From DAOVRL01 sp964459805 (GTDB lineage: Bacteria; Planctomycetota; Phycisphaerae; Sedimentisphaerales; Anaerobacaceae), in assembly GCA_964459805.1 (NCBI GenBank), contig CAYWOD010000038.1:1-20736 (forward strand): a stretch of DNA of 20,736 nt, given 5' to 3'. The translations under genes and the position numbers were made by a program. The notes below the pieces were generated by a model. It made no database searches. It saw only the letters and a list, made by a program, of their open reading frames with translations, and had not been told where the DNA came from. Shown here piece after piece: positions 6,753 to 13,706 of this stretch. Position 1 is the first letter of the stretch; each line of letters begins with the position of its first letter.

Positions 6753-8417
6753 TTGACAATATCTGGACGCGATAGAACCTGGCAGGTTGAAGCAAATGCC
6801 AAAGGTACAATCATTGGGCGCAGTACCCAATGCGATATAGTCATCGAGACCACAGACATCTCACGCAAACATGCCAGAATCTTCCAGGACCCATTCGGTC
6901 GGTGGATTGTTGAGGACTTAGGCAGCCACAATGGGGTATATGTAAACGGTCAGCGTACTCAAGCCCAAGCGATTTTGCCCGGTGATCAAATAGATATTGG
7001 CCAATACTCGGTAGTATTGGCGCACTCCCTTGACAAGCAAATCACGCCCGGCGCCACCACCGGCACGACTAGCGCACTTATAGAGAATGGTCTGACGCCG
7101 GAGCTCATCTCTGGTATTGAAAAAACAGACAGGATGTTATCTCGCCCCTATCTCAAACAGCTCAATGAAATCATTGAACGCTTATCAGAATTGACAAGTT
7201 TCTCTTTTTTGTATCGCGAAGTGTGTAAATGTCTCGCCCAAGCGCCGAGAACCGTTGCTGCAGTCTTGAGGTTGCCCAAAAACACCCGGCCGCTGCCCGC
7301 GTCTATGGACATTCTTGCATACCATTTTGGCAGCGATCCGGACAATAGTACGGCCCTGGATAAGGCTAACTTTTGTCTGTCTCGCAGGGTGATCGAAGCA
7401 GTCAAATCCACAAGCAAGGCTGTAATGGCCACGAGTACACATTCTTCGGATGCAGAAATAAACTTGACTGTTGTTGACGAGCATACTCCGAGGGCCGTAA
7501 TCTGTGCACCGCTCACCGATGTAAAAGATGTGGTTGATTTGCTTTACCTTGACCTCCCGATTAGGGCAACCACGCCGGACACGTTTGAATTCGTAAAGGC
7601 AGTCTCTCGACAGACCATTCTAACACGAAAGATGTTGATTCTCATGGAGGCCAAGGCGGAAAGAAGTATTCTCGACGATCAGTTATCGTTAGCCAAGAGG
7701 ATTCAGTCGGGACTCACCCCGACTATGCCGAAAGATATACCTGGCGTTGACCTTGCGCTCTACTACGAGCCGGCCATGTGGGTCGGAGGCGATTACTGCG
7801 ATGTGTGGTCTCTCGAAAATGGTCGTTTGGTATTTGCCATTGGGGACGTCTCTGGCAAGGGTCTGCCGGCGGCTATGGTTATGGCCAATCTTCAGGCAGC
7901 CCTGCGGACTACAATGGCCTTTTGTAGCGAGCCATCTCAGGTTATGAAGCTCGTCAATTTGCATTTGATTCAAAGTCTGCCCGAAGGAATGTTCGTAACG
8001 TTGTTTCTGGGCTTATTTGACCCACCAACAGAGACCCTGGAGTATGTTAATGCCGGCCACCTGCAACCTCTTATCATCCAGCCACAATTCACGGTGGTGC
8101 CGCTGGGCCAACCGGATAATCTCGTGCTCGGCATCGATGATACTCCCTTCCAGGCAAGCGTCGAGACTATCCAACAAAATACCGGATTGTTGGTCTTTAC
8201 CGATGGTATCACCGAAGCGAGGTCGTCTGATGATGAGGAATTTGGCGTGAGCTGCCTAATCAACCTCTTGAAAGCTGCCGACGACCGTTCAGCCAGGGGC
8301 ATTATGGATTTGGTTGTAAAGGCTGCGGAGGATTTCCGTCAGTCACGTCCTCAGCGGGACGATATTACGGTCTTTGCCCTGTTTAATCGCGGATTGCAGG
8401 ACACAGCAACGCCATAA
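6753..8417 (+). CDS. FHA-GAF-PP2C (SpoIIE/RsbU-like) serine phosphatase
   Basis: Predicted cytoplasmic signalling phosphatase. The N-terminal FHA domain (about 3-92) has IGRST, SRKHARI and SHNGVYVNG, the phosphothreonine-binding residues of the fold. A GAF-like region (about 140-290) and a helical linker (about 295-325) follow. The PP2C/SpoIIE domain (about 330-547) keeps its metal aspartates: VGGDYCD (D347), GDVSGKG (D365), FTDG (D484) and RDD (D536/D537). The family dephosphorylates phospho-STAS anti-sigma antagonists. Such a STAS protein and a matching kinase are encoded 0.9-1.4 kb downstream. The start is uncertain: TTG at 6753 is used, but CTG at 6732, 6 bp after AAGAGGT, is also possible. 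An in-frame stop at 6711 limits the extension. Confidence 0.9.
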   Translation: MTISGRDRTWQVEANAKGTIIGRSTQCDIVIETTDISRKHARIFQDPFGRWIVEDLGSHNGVYVNGQRTQAQAILPGDQIDIGQYSVVLAHSLDKQITPGATTGTTSALIENGLTPELISGIEKTDRMLSRPYLKQLNEIIERLSELTSFSFLYREVCKCLAQAPRTVAAVLRLPKNTRPLPASMDILAYHFGSDPDNSTALDKANFCLSRRVIEAVKSTSKAVMATSTHSSDAEINLTVVDEHTPRAVICAPLTDVKDVVDLLYLDLPIRATTPDTFEFVKAVSRQTILTRKMLILMEAKAERSILDDQLSLAKRIQSGLTPTMPKDIPGVDLALYYEPAMWVGGDYCDVWSLENGRLVFAIGDVSGKGLPAAMVMANLQAALRTTMAFCSEPSQVMKLVNLHLIQSLPEGMFVTLFLGLFDPPTETLEYVNAGHLQPLIIQPQFTVVPLGQPDNLVLGIDDTPFQASVETIQQNTGLLVFTDGITEARSSDDEEFGVSCLINLLKAADDRSARGIMDLVVKAAEDFRQSRPQRDDITVFALFNRGLQDTATP

Positions 8418-8487
8418 CAGCCTGGATGGCGAAAGGACCGCAGCAGTCACATTCGTCCGTAAGCTTCTGTATTACTGACAAGACTTT

Positions 8488-8647
8488 TGCAAAATTGCAG
8501 GTTAGGCCTACTTAGAAAAGAAAAAATCGTTTCTTGATTTTTTCTTTTTAACGCCAACCTATTGTGCCATAAGCAGTTAGGTAATTATTGAAGAAAATCG
8601 TGAAAAAGCAATTCTTCAACAATATAGGCCTAACCTGCAATTTTGCA
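8488..8647. mobile_element. 160-bp inverted-repeat (MITE-like) element, copy 2
   Basis: Same length and orientation as the copy at 1502-1661, with 9 substitutions by hand count and no indel. Here the terminal inverted repeat is longer: a perfect 26 bp (8485-8510 with 8625-8650), and about 30 bp with one mismatch (8481-8654). The internal 13-bp A/T hairpin (8516-8528 with 8536-8548) keeps its stem despite a loop change. Direct repeats like those around copy 1 are not evident. Confidence 0.75.
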
Positions 8648-8882
8648 AAACTCTGCTTACAAACAGCGTCTTATGTTCGGTCCATGATACATAGTGCCCC
8701 GGAGAACTCCGGAACTTCTGCGTTTGCCGCTTTGCCGGCTTCCGGCAGCAATGGCCTGGCGCCCTTGCTTTGTCCTGCTGGTAGCCCAAAATGCGAAAAA
8801 ACGCCTCTTGGAATGCAAATTTCTGCACAAATTCTTGTGAGGAGCATCTTTTTGTCTTATGGCTTAATGGCTCGTAAAGTAG

Positions 8883-8888
8883 TATAAT
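8883..8888 (+). promoter_or_regulatory. Possible -10 box (TATAAT)
   Basis: A perfect sigma-70 TATAAT lies 6 bp before the GTG start of the HEAT lipoprotein gene. The best -35 candidate, GGCTTA at 8861-8866 (16-bp spacing), is poor. If the box is used, transcription would start at or next to the start codon, giving a nearly leaderless message. In favour of this, no clear ribosome binding site precedes that gene. Confidence 0.3.
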
Positions 8889-8894
8889 GGAAAT

Positions 8895-9278
8895 GTGATT
8901 ATCACGGTTAATCGAGAACACGGTAAATGGCCTGTCTGCGTCGGCTGTTCGGTGCTGATAATGTTGGTGCTCAGTGGATGCGGCCCTTTCGATCGCAAAT
9001 TTACCCTCTCGGATTTGGAAAGTCAGGATTCAAGGGTGAGGATCATGGCTATCAAATGGGCCGGTGATAATAAGCTATGGCCGGCGGTGCCGCATTTGGT
9101 GGATTCGCTGCAGAACGAGGACAAGGCGGTCCGTTTCTACGCCATTGAGGCTTTGCGCCGGGTCACCGGCGCCGACTATGGTTACGACTACAAGACTGCG
9201 CCACACCAGCGGGCTGCAGCGGTTAAACGCTGGCGAAAGTTCCTGGACTCGAAGGAATGGCAAAATGGCGAACATTGA
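8895..9278 (+). CDS. Small HEAT-repeat lipoprotein
   Basis: A 127-residue envelope protein. The signal peptide runs to the lipobox LSGC (residues 26-29), so lipidation at C29 is expected. The mature part has HEAT-like helical pairs, VRIMAIKWAGDNKLWPAVPHLVDSL and AVRFYAIEALRRVTG, and a tail YGYDYKTAPHQRAAAVKRWRKFL typical of small HEAT proteins. HEAT repeats bind proteins; no enzymatic motif is seen. The start is GTG at 8895, with no good Shine-Dalgarno. The 3' end overlaps the kinase gene by 14 bp, suggesting coupled translation. The placement suggests a periplasmic or outer-membrane sensor or partner for the downstream signalling and transport proteins, but this is inference. Confidence 0.85.
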   Translation: MIITVNREHGKWPVCVGCSVLIMLVLSGCGPFDRKFTLSDLESQDSRVRIMAIKWAGDNKLWPAVPHLVDSLQNEDKAVRFYAIEALRRVTGADYGYDYKTAPHQRAAAVKRWRKFLDSKEWQNGEH

Positions 9279-9726
9279 CACAAAAGAACAACAGAGTTCG
9301 ACCAAAACCCAAATTGAGTTGCGTATGCGCGCTAATCCCGAATACCTGTGCGTGGCTCGTACGGTGGTTCGACAGGTGGTTCGCATTCTCGGATTGAAAG
9401 AGGATAAGTGTGAGTTGGTCGCATTAGCAGTGGAGGAAGCTCTGACCAATATAATCCGGCACAGCTATGGAGGGCCGTGTGACAAGCCTATCGTAATGAA
9501 GCTGAGTAAAATCGATCCTTATGATGAGAACAAGCCGGCGTTAGAAATAGCGATTCGTGATTTCGGCAGGCAGGTCGATCCAAAAAGTATAAAGGCCGGG
9601 CAGCTCAATGAGCTTGGGCTTGGTGGACGGGGTGTGCACATTATCCGGTCGGTCATGGATGAAATTCAATTCTCGCGTGCTGATGATTGTGGTATGCAGT
9701 TACGGATGCTTAAATACATAACTTAG
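9265..9726 (+). CDS. RsbW/SpoIIAB-like serine kinase (anti-sigma factor type ATP-binding protein)
   Basis: A 153-residue GHKL-fold (HATPase_c_2) protein of the kind that phosphorylates STAS antagonists or binds sigma factors. The N box EEALTNIIRHSY (N62), the G1 box RDFGR (D99) and the G2 box GLGGRGVHII (118-127) are all present, so ATP binding is likely. The frame is open from 9064, but family similarity begins only after the ATG at 9265, which has AAGGAA just upstream. The start lies inside the HEAT lipoprotein gene (14-bp overlap). The STAS gene follows after 58 bp. With the upstream PP2C phosphatase these make a complete partner-switching set. No sigma factor gene is in the window, so the kinase's final target is unknown. 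Confidence 0.88.
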   Translation: MANIDTKEQQSSTKTQIELRMRANPEYLCVARTVVRQVVRILGLKEDKCELVALAVEEALTNIIRHSYGGPCDKPIVMKLSKIDPYDENKPALEIAIRDFGRQVDPKSIKAGQLNELGLGGRGVHIIRSVMDEIQFSRADDCGMQLRMLKYIT

Positions 9727-9784
9727 AAGAGGAGTTTTGCAAAAATCTTGTTAAAATGCCTAAGAACAACACAGAGTTTAAGTC

Positions 9785-10141
9785 ATGACAGATGATCATA
9801 GTCATCCTCAAGGTGTAATTAAGAACGTCAGACATCAAGGCAAAGCGGTAGTGCTGGAGCTGGCTGGTGAAATAGACATGCATCATTCTATGGAGCTTAG
9901 GGACAAATTTATGGAGCTCTTAAAGAATAAACCGCCGGTCCTTGTCGTCAGCCTGGCACACGTGGAATTTATGGACTCGAGCGGCGTCGCTACTCTCGTG
10001 GGAGCTCTGAAACTGTGCCGCAGAATTGGCTGCCGGCTCAAAGTGGCTGGATTGACTGAGCGAGTCCGCAATGTCTTCGAGATTTGCAGGCTGGAGTCCG
10101 TATTTCAACTCTATGACAATGAAGCTGAGGCGTTGTCTTAA
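9785..10141 (+). CDS. STAS-domain protein (anti-sigma factor antagonist type / MlaB-like)
   Basis: A single 118-residue STAS domain. The core signature EFMDSSGVATLVGAL (about 61-75) contains the serine (S65) that is phosphorylated in SpoIIAA/RsbV proteins. Its TAA overlaps the ATG of mlaE by one base (TAATG), so the two are translationally coupled. Two readings are possible. It may be the antagonist served by the upstream kinase and phosphatase; or it may be the MlaB-like cytoplasmic STAS subunit that supports MlaF in Mla transporters. Its position between kinase and mlaE fits both, and the two roles may be combined. The ribosome binding site is weak. Confidence 0.88.
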   Translation: MTDDHSHPQGVIKNVRHQGKAVVLELAGEIDMHHSMELRDKFMELLKNKPPVLVVSLAHVEFMDSSGVATLVGALKLCRRIGCRLKVAGLTERVRNVFEICRLESVFQLYDNEAEALS

Positions 10142-11004
10142 TGAGACAATCTGATTCTGCATCTGACTGGGAGATAAAAACGGCAATTCGCCCTATAGCA
10201 GCCTTGGGACGCTTTACGTTGGGGGCGGGACGGCGAGCTTTTTCAATGTTAGGCCAAATGTCTTTGTTGTTTGGCGAGGCTCTCTGCTGTACCGCCAAAG
10301 GGTTGATTGTCCCGGCCCAACGGATACGCCGAGATGCTCTGATTGCCCAAATGGTTCGCGTGGGCGTAAGGGCCGTTCCTATCGTCATTCTGGCCCAGAT
10401 GGCCATTGGCATGATTCTGACGTTGCAGATGTTTCCTAAGCTCGATGAATTTGGCCAGCCGGAGCAGCTTGCAACCATTAACGCGATTGCGGGCTTTCGA
10501 GAGCTGGGGCCTTTCCTGACCGCTCTGGTGCTCTGTGGTTTCGCAGGGGCCAGCATCGCCGCCGAATTGGGTACGATGGTGACGGCCGAGGAGATCGAGG
10601 CGTTACAGGCTTCGGCTCTGAACCCGGTTCGGTTTTTGGTTGTGCCGCGATTGCTGGCCACCGTGATCATGACGACCATGCTGACGGTAATCGCTGACGT
10701 CGTTATGATCGCCAGCGGCATGCTCACAGCCGTCAGACTCGGGATTGACTCTGACCTATATTTTCAATTGACACTTGAGGCGGTCAATATTATGAGCTTC
10801 GCCACAGGCCTGATCAAAGCGGCCGTTTTCGGCCTGTTGATTGGGTTGATTGCGTGTTCCCTTGGTTTGTCGGTCAAACCGTGGCAGGGCTCCGAAGGCG
10901 TCGGCCGCGCCACCACGAATGCTGTAGTTTACGGTATTGTAGCCATAATTGTAGCCGATGCAGTCTTTACTCTGATTTTCTATTCTTATGGATTGTTTGA
11001 TTAA
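10141..11004 (+). CDS. mlaE: MlaE-family ABC transporter permease
   Basis: Inner-membrane permease of an MCE-type phospholipid transporter. At 287 residues it has an N-terminal amphipathic stretch and about five membrane helices. The family motif FRELGPFLTALVLCGFAGAS-IAAELGTM (about 119-146, with EIEAL after it) is very clear. Further hydrophobic helices are near 175-197, 220-243 and 262-282. MlaE forms a dimer that binds MlaF in the cytoplasm and an MlaD ring in the periplasm. Start ATG overlaps the STAS stop. The ATPase gene follows after 59 bp. Direction of lipid transport cannot be read from the sequence. Confidence 0.93.
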   Translation: MRQSDSASDWEIKTAIRPIAALGRFTLGAGRRAFSMLGQMSLLFGEALCCTAKGLIVPAQRIRRDALIAQMVRVGVRAVPIVILAQMAIGMILTLQMFPKLDEFGQPEQLATINAIAGFRELGPFLTALVLCGFAGASIAAELGTMVTAEEIEALQASALNPVRFLVVPRLLATVIMTTMLTVIADVVMIASGMLTAVRLGIDSDLYFQLTLEAVNIMSFATGLIKAAVFGLLIGLIACSLGLSVKPWQGSEGVGRATTNAVVYGIVAIIVADAVFTLIFYSYGLFD

Positions 11005-11063
11005 GCTGCTCAGCAAGTTAGTTTACTTGCCCCGTGTCTCGAATAAGGATCGAGGGCTGAACT

Positions 11064-11921
11064 ATGGAAGCTGGGAAATCACCTATTATTGAGGTCCGCC
11101 GGCTTACAAAGAGTTTCGACACACAGCGAGTGCTTGAAGCTATTAATCTGGACGTATATCCGGGAGAGATCATGGTCGTCATCGGCGGCAGCGGATGTGG
11201 CAAGAGCACGCTGCTGCGGCATTTGATCGGCTCGCTCACCCCGGACCAGGGCAGCGTTAAGCTGTTCGGATCAGAAATAACAACGATGTCAGAGGCCGAA
11301 ATCAACAAAATTCGAAAACGCTTTGGCGTTGTCTTTCAGTCGGGGGCCTTGTTTAACTCGCTCAGCCTGGGAGAAAACGTGGCATTGCCGCTGCGTGAGC
11401 ACACTGAGCTTGATGCACCCACTATCGAAACGATGGTGAAAATCAAGCTCGAGCTGGTAGGCTTGCGGCAGCACTTAGACAAGATGCCGGCTATGCTCAG
11501 TGGAGGAATGAAGAAACGTGCGGGCTTGGCCAGGGCCATCGCCCTGGACCCGCAGATTCTGTTTTATGATGAGCCCACCTCCGGCCTGGACCCGGTAACC
11601 GCCGCCGAGATCGACCAATTAATTGTTGATTTGACGAGAAAGCTTAACGTAACCAGCATGGTCGTGACCCATCAGATGGATTCTGCTTTTACTATAGCTG
11701 ATCGGATGTGTATGCTCGATAATGGCAGGATTCTAAAAATAGGCCCGCGGCACGAGTTTGAAAGCCTGCGCGGCAGTAATCCGGATCAATTGCATGGTGA
11801 GCAGGACAGACTGGTGCGGCAATTCTTACGCGGTGACGCTCAAGGACCAATTACCGACCGTAGAACGGCCGGCGGATATGAAGATGATCTTCTTAAGATC
11901 AGTCTCAGGCATGACGTATAG
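11064..11921 (+). CDS. mlaF: MlaF-family ABC transporter ATP-binding protein
   Basis: Cytoplasmic ATPase that powers the MCE transporter. Visible motifs are Walker A GGSGCGKST (41-49), the Q-loop in VVFQSGALF (Q92), signature LSGGMKKRAGLARA (145-158), Walker B ILFYDEPTSGLDP (165-177) and the switch histidine in VVTHQ (H203). The signature LSGGM and the phrase FQSGALFNSLSLGENV are typical of MlaF. It is 285 residues long, slightly longer than E. coli MlaF, with a charged C-terminal tail (about 255-285). GAGGG is 7 bp before the ATG. It lies between mlaE and mlaD. Confidence 0.94.
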   Translation: MEAGKSPIIEVRRLTKSFDTQRVLEAINLDVYPGEIMVVIGGSGCGKSTLLRHLIGSLTPDQGSVKLFGSEITTMSEAEINKIRKRFGVVFQSGALFNSLSLGENVALPLREHTELDAPTIETMVKIKLELVGLRQHLDKMPAMLSGGMKKRAGLARAIALDPQILFYDEPTSGLDPVTAAEIDQLIVDLTRKLNVTSMVVTHQMDSAFTIADRMCMLDNGRILKIGPRHEFESLRGSNPDQLHGEQDRLVRQFLRGDAQGPITDRRTAGGYEDDLLKISLRHDV

Positions 11922-11965
11922 TGAAACATACTCGAACTTGTTGACTTTAGTTGTGGAATGAGGAG

Positions 11966-13180
11966 ATGGCAAGAAAAACTCGCAATGAAGTTGCGGTTGG
12001 CATAACCGTATTGATAGTGCTGGTGTTGGCCGTTTATATTGTCGTGATGCTGGCGGACTGGTCCAGTTTATTTGTGCCTCAGCAGAAGGTTACGGTCAGG
12101 GTCCACTACAAGGTCGGCTTGAAAGGTCTGCAAATCGGCAGCCCTATACATCTGGGCGGCGTCAAGATCGGACATATTACCCACACGAAGATTAGGCGGC
12201 TCGAACCGACTGCGACCGATTCCAATGAAGTGTACGTGTTTTTTACTATGAAGATACCTCAACAATATCAGTTGCGTCGTGACTGCGTGCTGGTCCCGCA
12301 AAGCAATCTCTTGGGGGGCCAAACCTTCTTGGCAATTGAGGATTTGGGCCGGGAAGGCCAAATCATCAAGGACAGCCAAACCGTGGAACTGGCCCTTGCC
12401 GACGATGTTTTGGAGGTGATCAAACGCGAATTCAATTCCAATGATCCCTGCAGTCTGCTGGTCCAAATTAAGAACAATATCCCTGCCATAGCTAACCAGC
12501 TCCGCAAAACACTAACAAAAGTTGATTTGGTTCTTGATATTGCGGCCGAGGCGCTGCGCGAATTCAGCCCAGAGGACCCCAACAGCCTGCTCGCCCGTGC
12601 AAAGAACGATGTCCTTGCCGTAACAGGTCAGATGCGGTTGACTCTTGCAAAAGCCGGTTCGACTCTTGACAACGCCCAGGCGGCGCTGCGTGAATTCGAC
12701 CCCAATGATCCCAACAGCTTGATCGCCCGTGCCAAGATCGATGTCCTTGCTATAACAGGTCAGATGCAGGCGACCCTGGCAAAAGCCGATTCCGCTCTTG
12801 ATAATGCCCGAGCGGCGCTAAAGAACCTCAAGGAATTAACTGGCGATGAACGTATCAACAGGATCATCGGTAACATCAGTGAAGTCGCCGTCAATCTCAA
12901 ACTGACCAGCCAGGAGGTCCGCCGGGCGCCATGGAAACTCTTTTACAGACCCAAGAAGAAGGAGTCTGACATACAAGCATTAGTCGATTCGGCGGGCGCT
13001 TTTGCCGCCGGTGCCGAACGCCTGGATAGCGCCGCTCTGCGCCTGCAGAAAATAATAGCCACAACGGATGATCAACTGCTGATTGACAAAGACCGGATCA
13101 AATCCATGGTTTCCGAGATAGAGACCACTTTCGAACAGTTCCAAGAAGCCGAGCGGAAATTCTGGGAAGACTTAAAGTAG
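11966..13180 (+). CDS. mlaD: MlaD/MCE-domain protein with three 44-residue repeats
   Basis: Periplasmic, membrane-anchored substrate-binding subunit of the MCE lipid transporter. One N-terminal membrane helix (about 8-32) precedes an MCE domain (about 38-130) with VGLKGLQIGSPIHLGGVKIG and LLGGQTFLAIEDLG. Three tandem repeats follow at residues 155-198, 199-242 and 243-286, each starting EF and containing DPxSLL/I. A long helical tail continues to residue 404. The start is ATG at 11966, with GAGGAG directly in front; TTG at 11951 would add five residues. MlaD of E. coli is much shorter (about 180 residues); the long helical tail recalls the C-terminal needle of PqiB-like MCE proteins. No mlaC or mlaA is adjacent. 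Confidence 0.92.
   Translation: MARKTRNEVAVGITVLIVLVLAVYIVVMLADWSSLFVPQQKVTVRVHYKVGLKGLQIGSPIHLGGVKIGHITHTKIRRLEPTATDSNEVYVFFTMKIPQQYQLRRDCVLVPQSNLLGGQTFLAIEDLGREGQIIKDSQTVELALADDVLEVIKREFNSNDPCSLLVQIKNNIPAIANQLRKTLTKVDLVLDIAAEALREFSPEDPNSLLARAKNDVLAVTGQMRLTLAKAGSTLDNAQAALREFDPNDPNSLIARAKIDVLAITGQMQATLAKADSALDNARAALKNLKELTGDERINRIIGNISEVAVNLKLTSQEVRRAPWKLFYRPKKKESDIQALVDSAGAFAAGAERLDSAALRLQKIIATTDDQLLIDKDRIKSMVSEIETTFEQFQEAERKFWEDLK
12428..12823 (+). repeat. Three tandem 132-bp repeats within mlaD
   Basis: Units 12428-12559, 12560-12691 and 12692-12823 each begin with GAATTC and encode 44 residues. Units 2 and 3 are very similar (both have DPNSL, ARAK, TGQM, TLAKA, LDNA). Unit 1 is more diverged, so the last duplication seems recent. 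The repeats are predicted to be helical. Confidence 0.85.
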
Positions 13181-13706
13181 AACTCGGCATAATAAGCTCG
13201 CTCTGAGCTGTCCATCCTATCCAAAAAACTCATCTGGATCATCCGGCCGTCGCCCCCGAGTCAACAAGTGGGTCACTAATTGGGCCGCTCGTCACCTAAG
13301 CAGACTCTAAAACGGGGCTCAACTGCAAAAAAGTTGGTTCCTTGTTGCTGAAAACAGCCTCTTTCGACGCTGAAGTTTATCGCATTATAGCCGCCGGCAT
13401 GATTGTAAAGCGTTGGCGCCAAAGCCGATACCAACCCATGCCGTATGGCACTCTCACGGTGCTCGGGTCGCACTGCTGCGTTGCCCTATCCCCCGTGAGA
13501 GCCACGGAATTGTACTATACTATGCCGGAGGCCTAAAGCGTTAAACTCAAAGGCTTTGCAGGCAAATCCGTAAGAAAGTTACCAACTTTATTCGATGAGA
13601 GCTCTAAAAGCCAACTCGCCAGAGCCTGGCAAATAGTGGAAGTACATGCAAACGGCGGAAAAAGACCGCAGCGGATGTAAGGGTGGAGAGAATCAGCGGC
13701 ACTTCC
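13181..13706. other. Convergent gene-free region with potential RNA structure
   Basis: The 526 bp between mlaD (+) and the large secreted-protein gene (-) hold no protein I recognise. Short frames (13342-13536 +, 13276-13473 -) lack ribosome binding sites and family features. A clustered set of inverted repeats is present at 13439-13507: TGCC/GGCA (13439-13450), CTCTCACGG (13451-13459) with CCGTGAGAG (13493-13501), and an alternative CCGTG/CACGG hairpin (13493-13507). Terminators of both neighbours would be expected here, but none with a T tract is clear. Confidence 0.5.

Larger units (their letters stand above)
8418..8894. other. Gene-free gap with inverted-repeat element and hairpins
   Basis: This 477-bp gap holds the second copy of the inverted-repeat element (8488-8647). 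Beyond it are two GC hairpins: CCGGAG-AA-CTCCGG (8699-8712) and TGCCGG-CTT-CCGGCA (8733-8747). A TATAAT box lies just before the next gene. Open frames on both strands at 8588-8921 overlap the repeat and show no recognisable protein, so I do not call them. Confidence 0.6.

Noticed and set aside
8588..8921. Open frames on both strands (about 100 residues each)
   Set aside because: Both run into or start in the inverted-repeat element, lack ribosome binding sites and show no recognisable domain.
9064..9264. 5' extension of the kinase frame
   Set aside because: It overlaps the HEAT lipoprotein gene and reads as an arginine-rich shadow; kinase similarity begins after the ATG at 9265.
9731..9743. 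GAGTTTTGCAAAA, a 13-bp match to the outer end of the inverted-repeat element
   Set aside because: Too short, without a partner end or the inner TGCAGGTTAGGCCTA motif; probably chance in an AT-rich palindromic string.
13276..13536. Short open frames on both strands in the mlaD-giant gene gap
   Set aside because: No ribosome binding site, no known family; the region is better explained by inverted repeats, so it is reported only as a structured gap.
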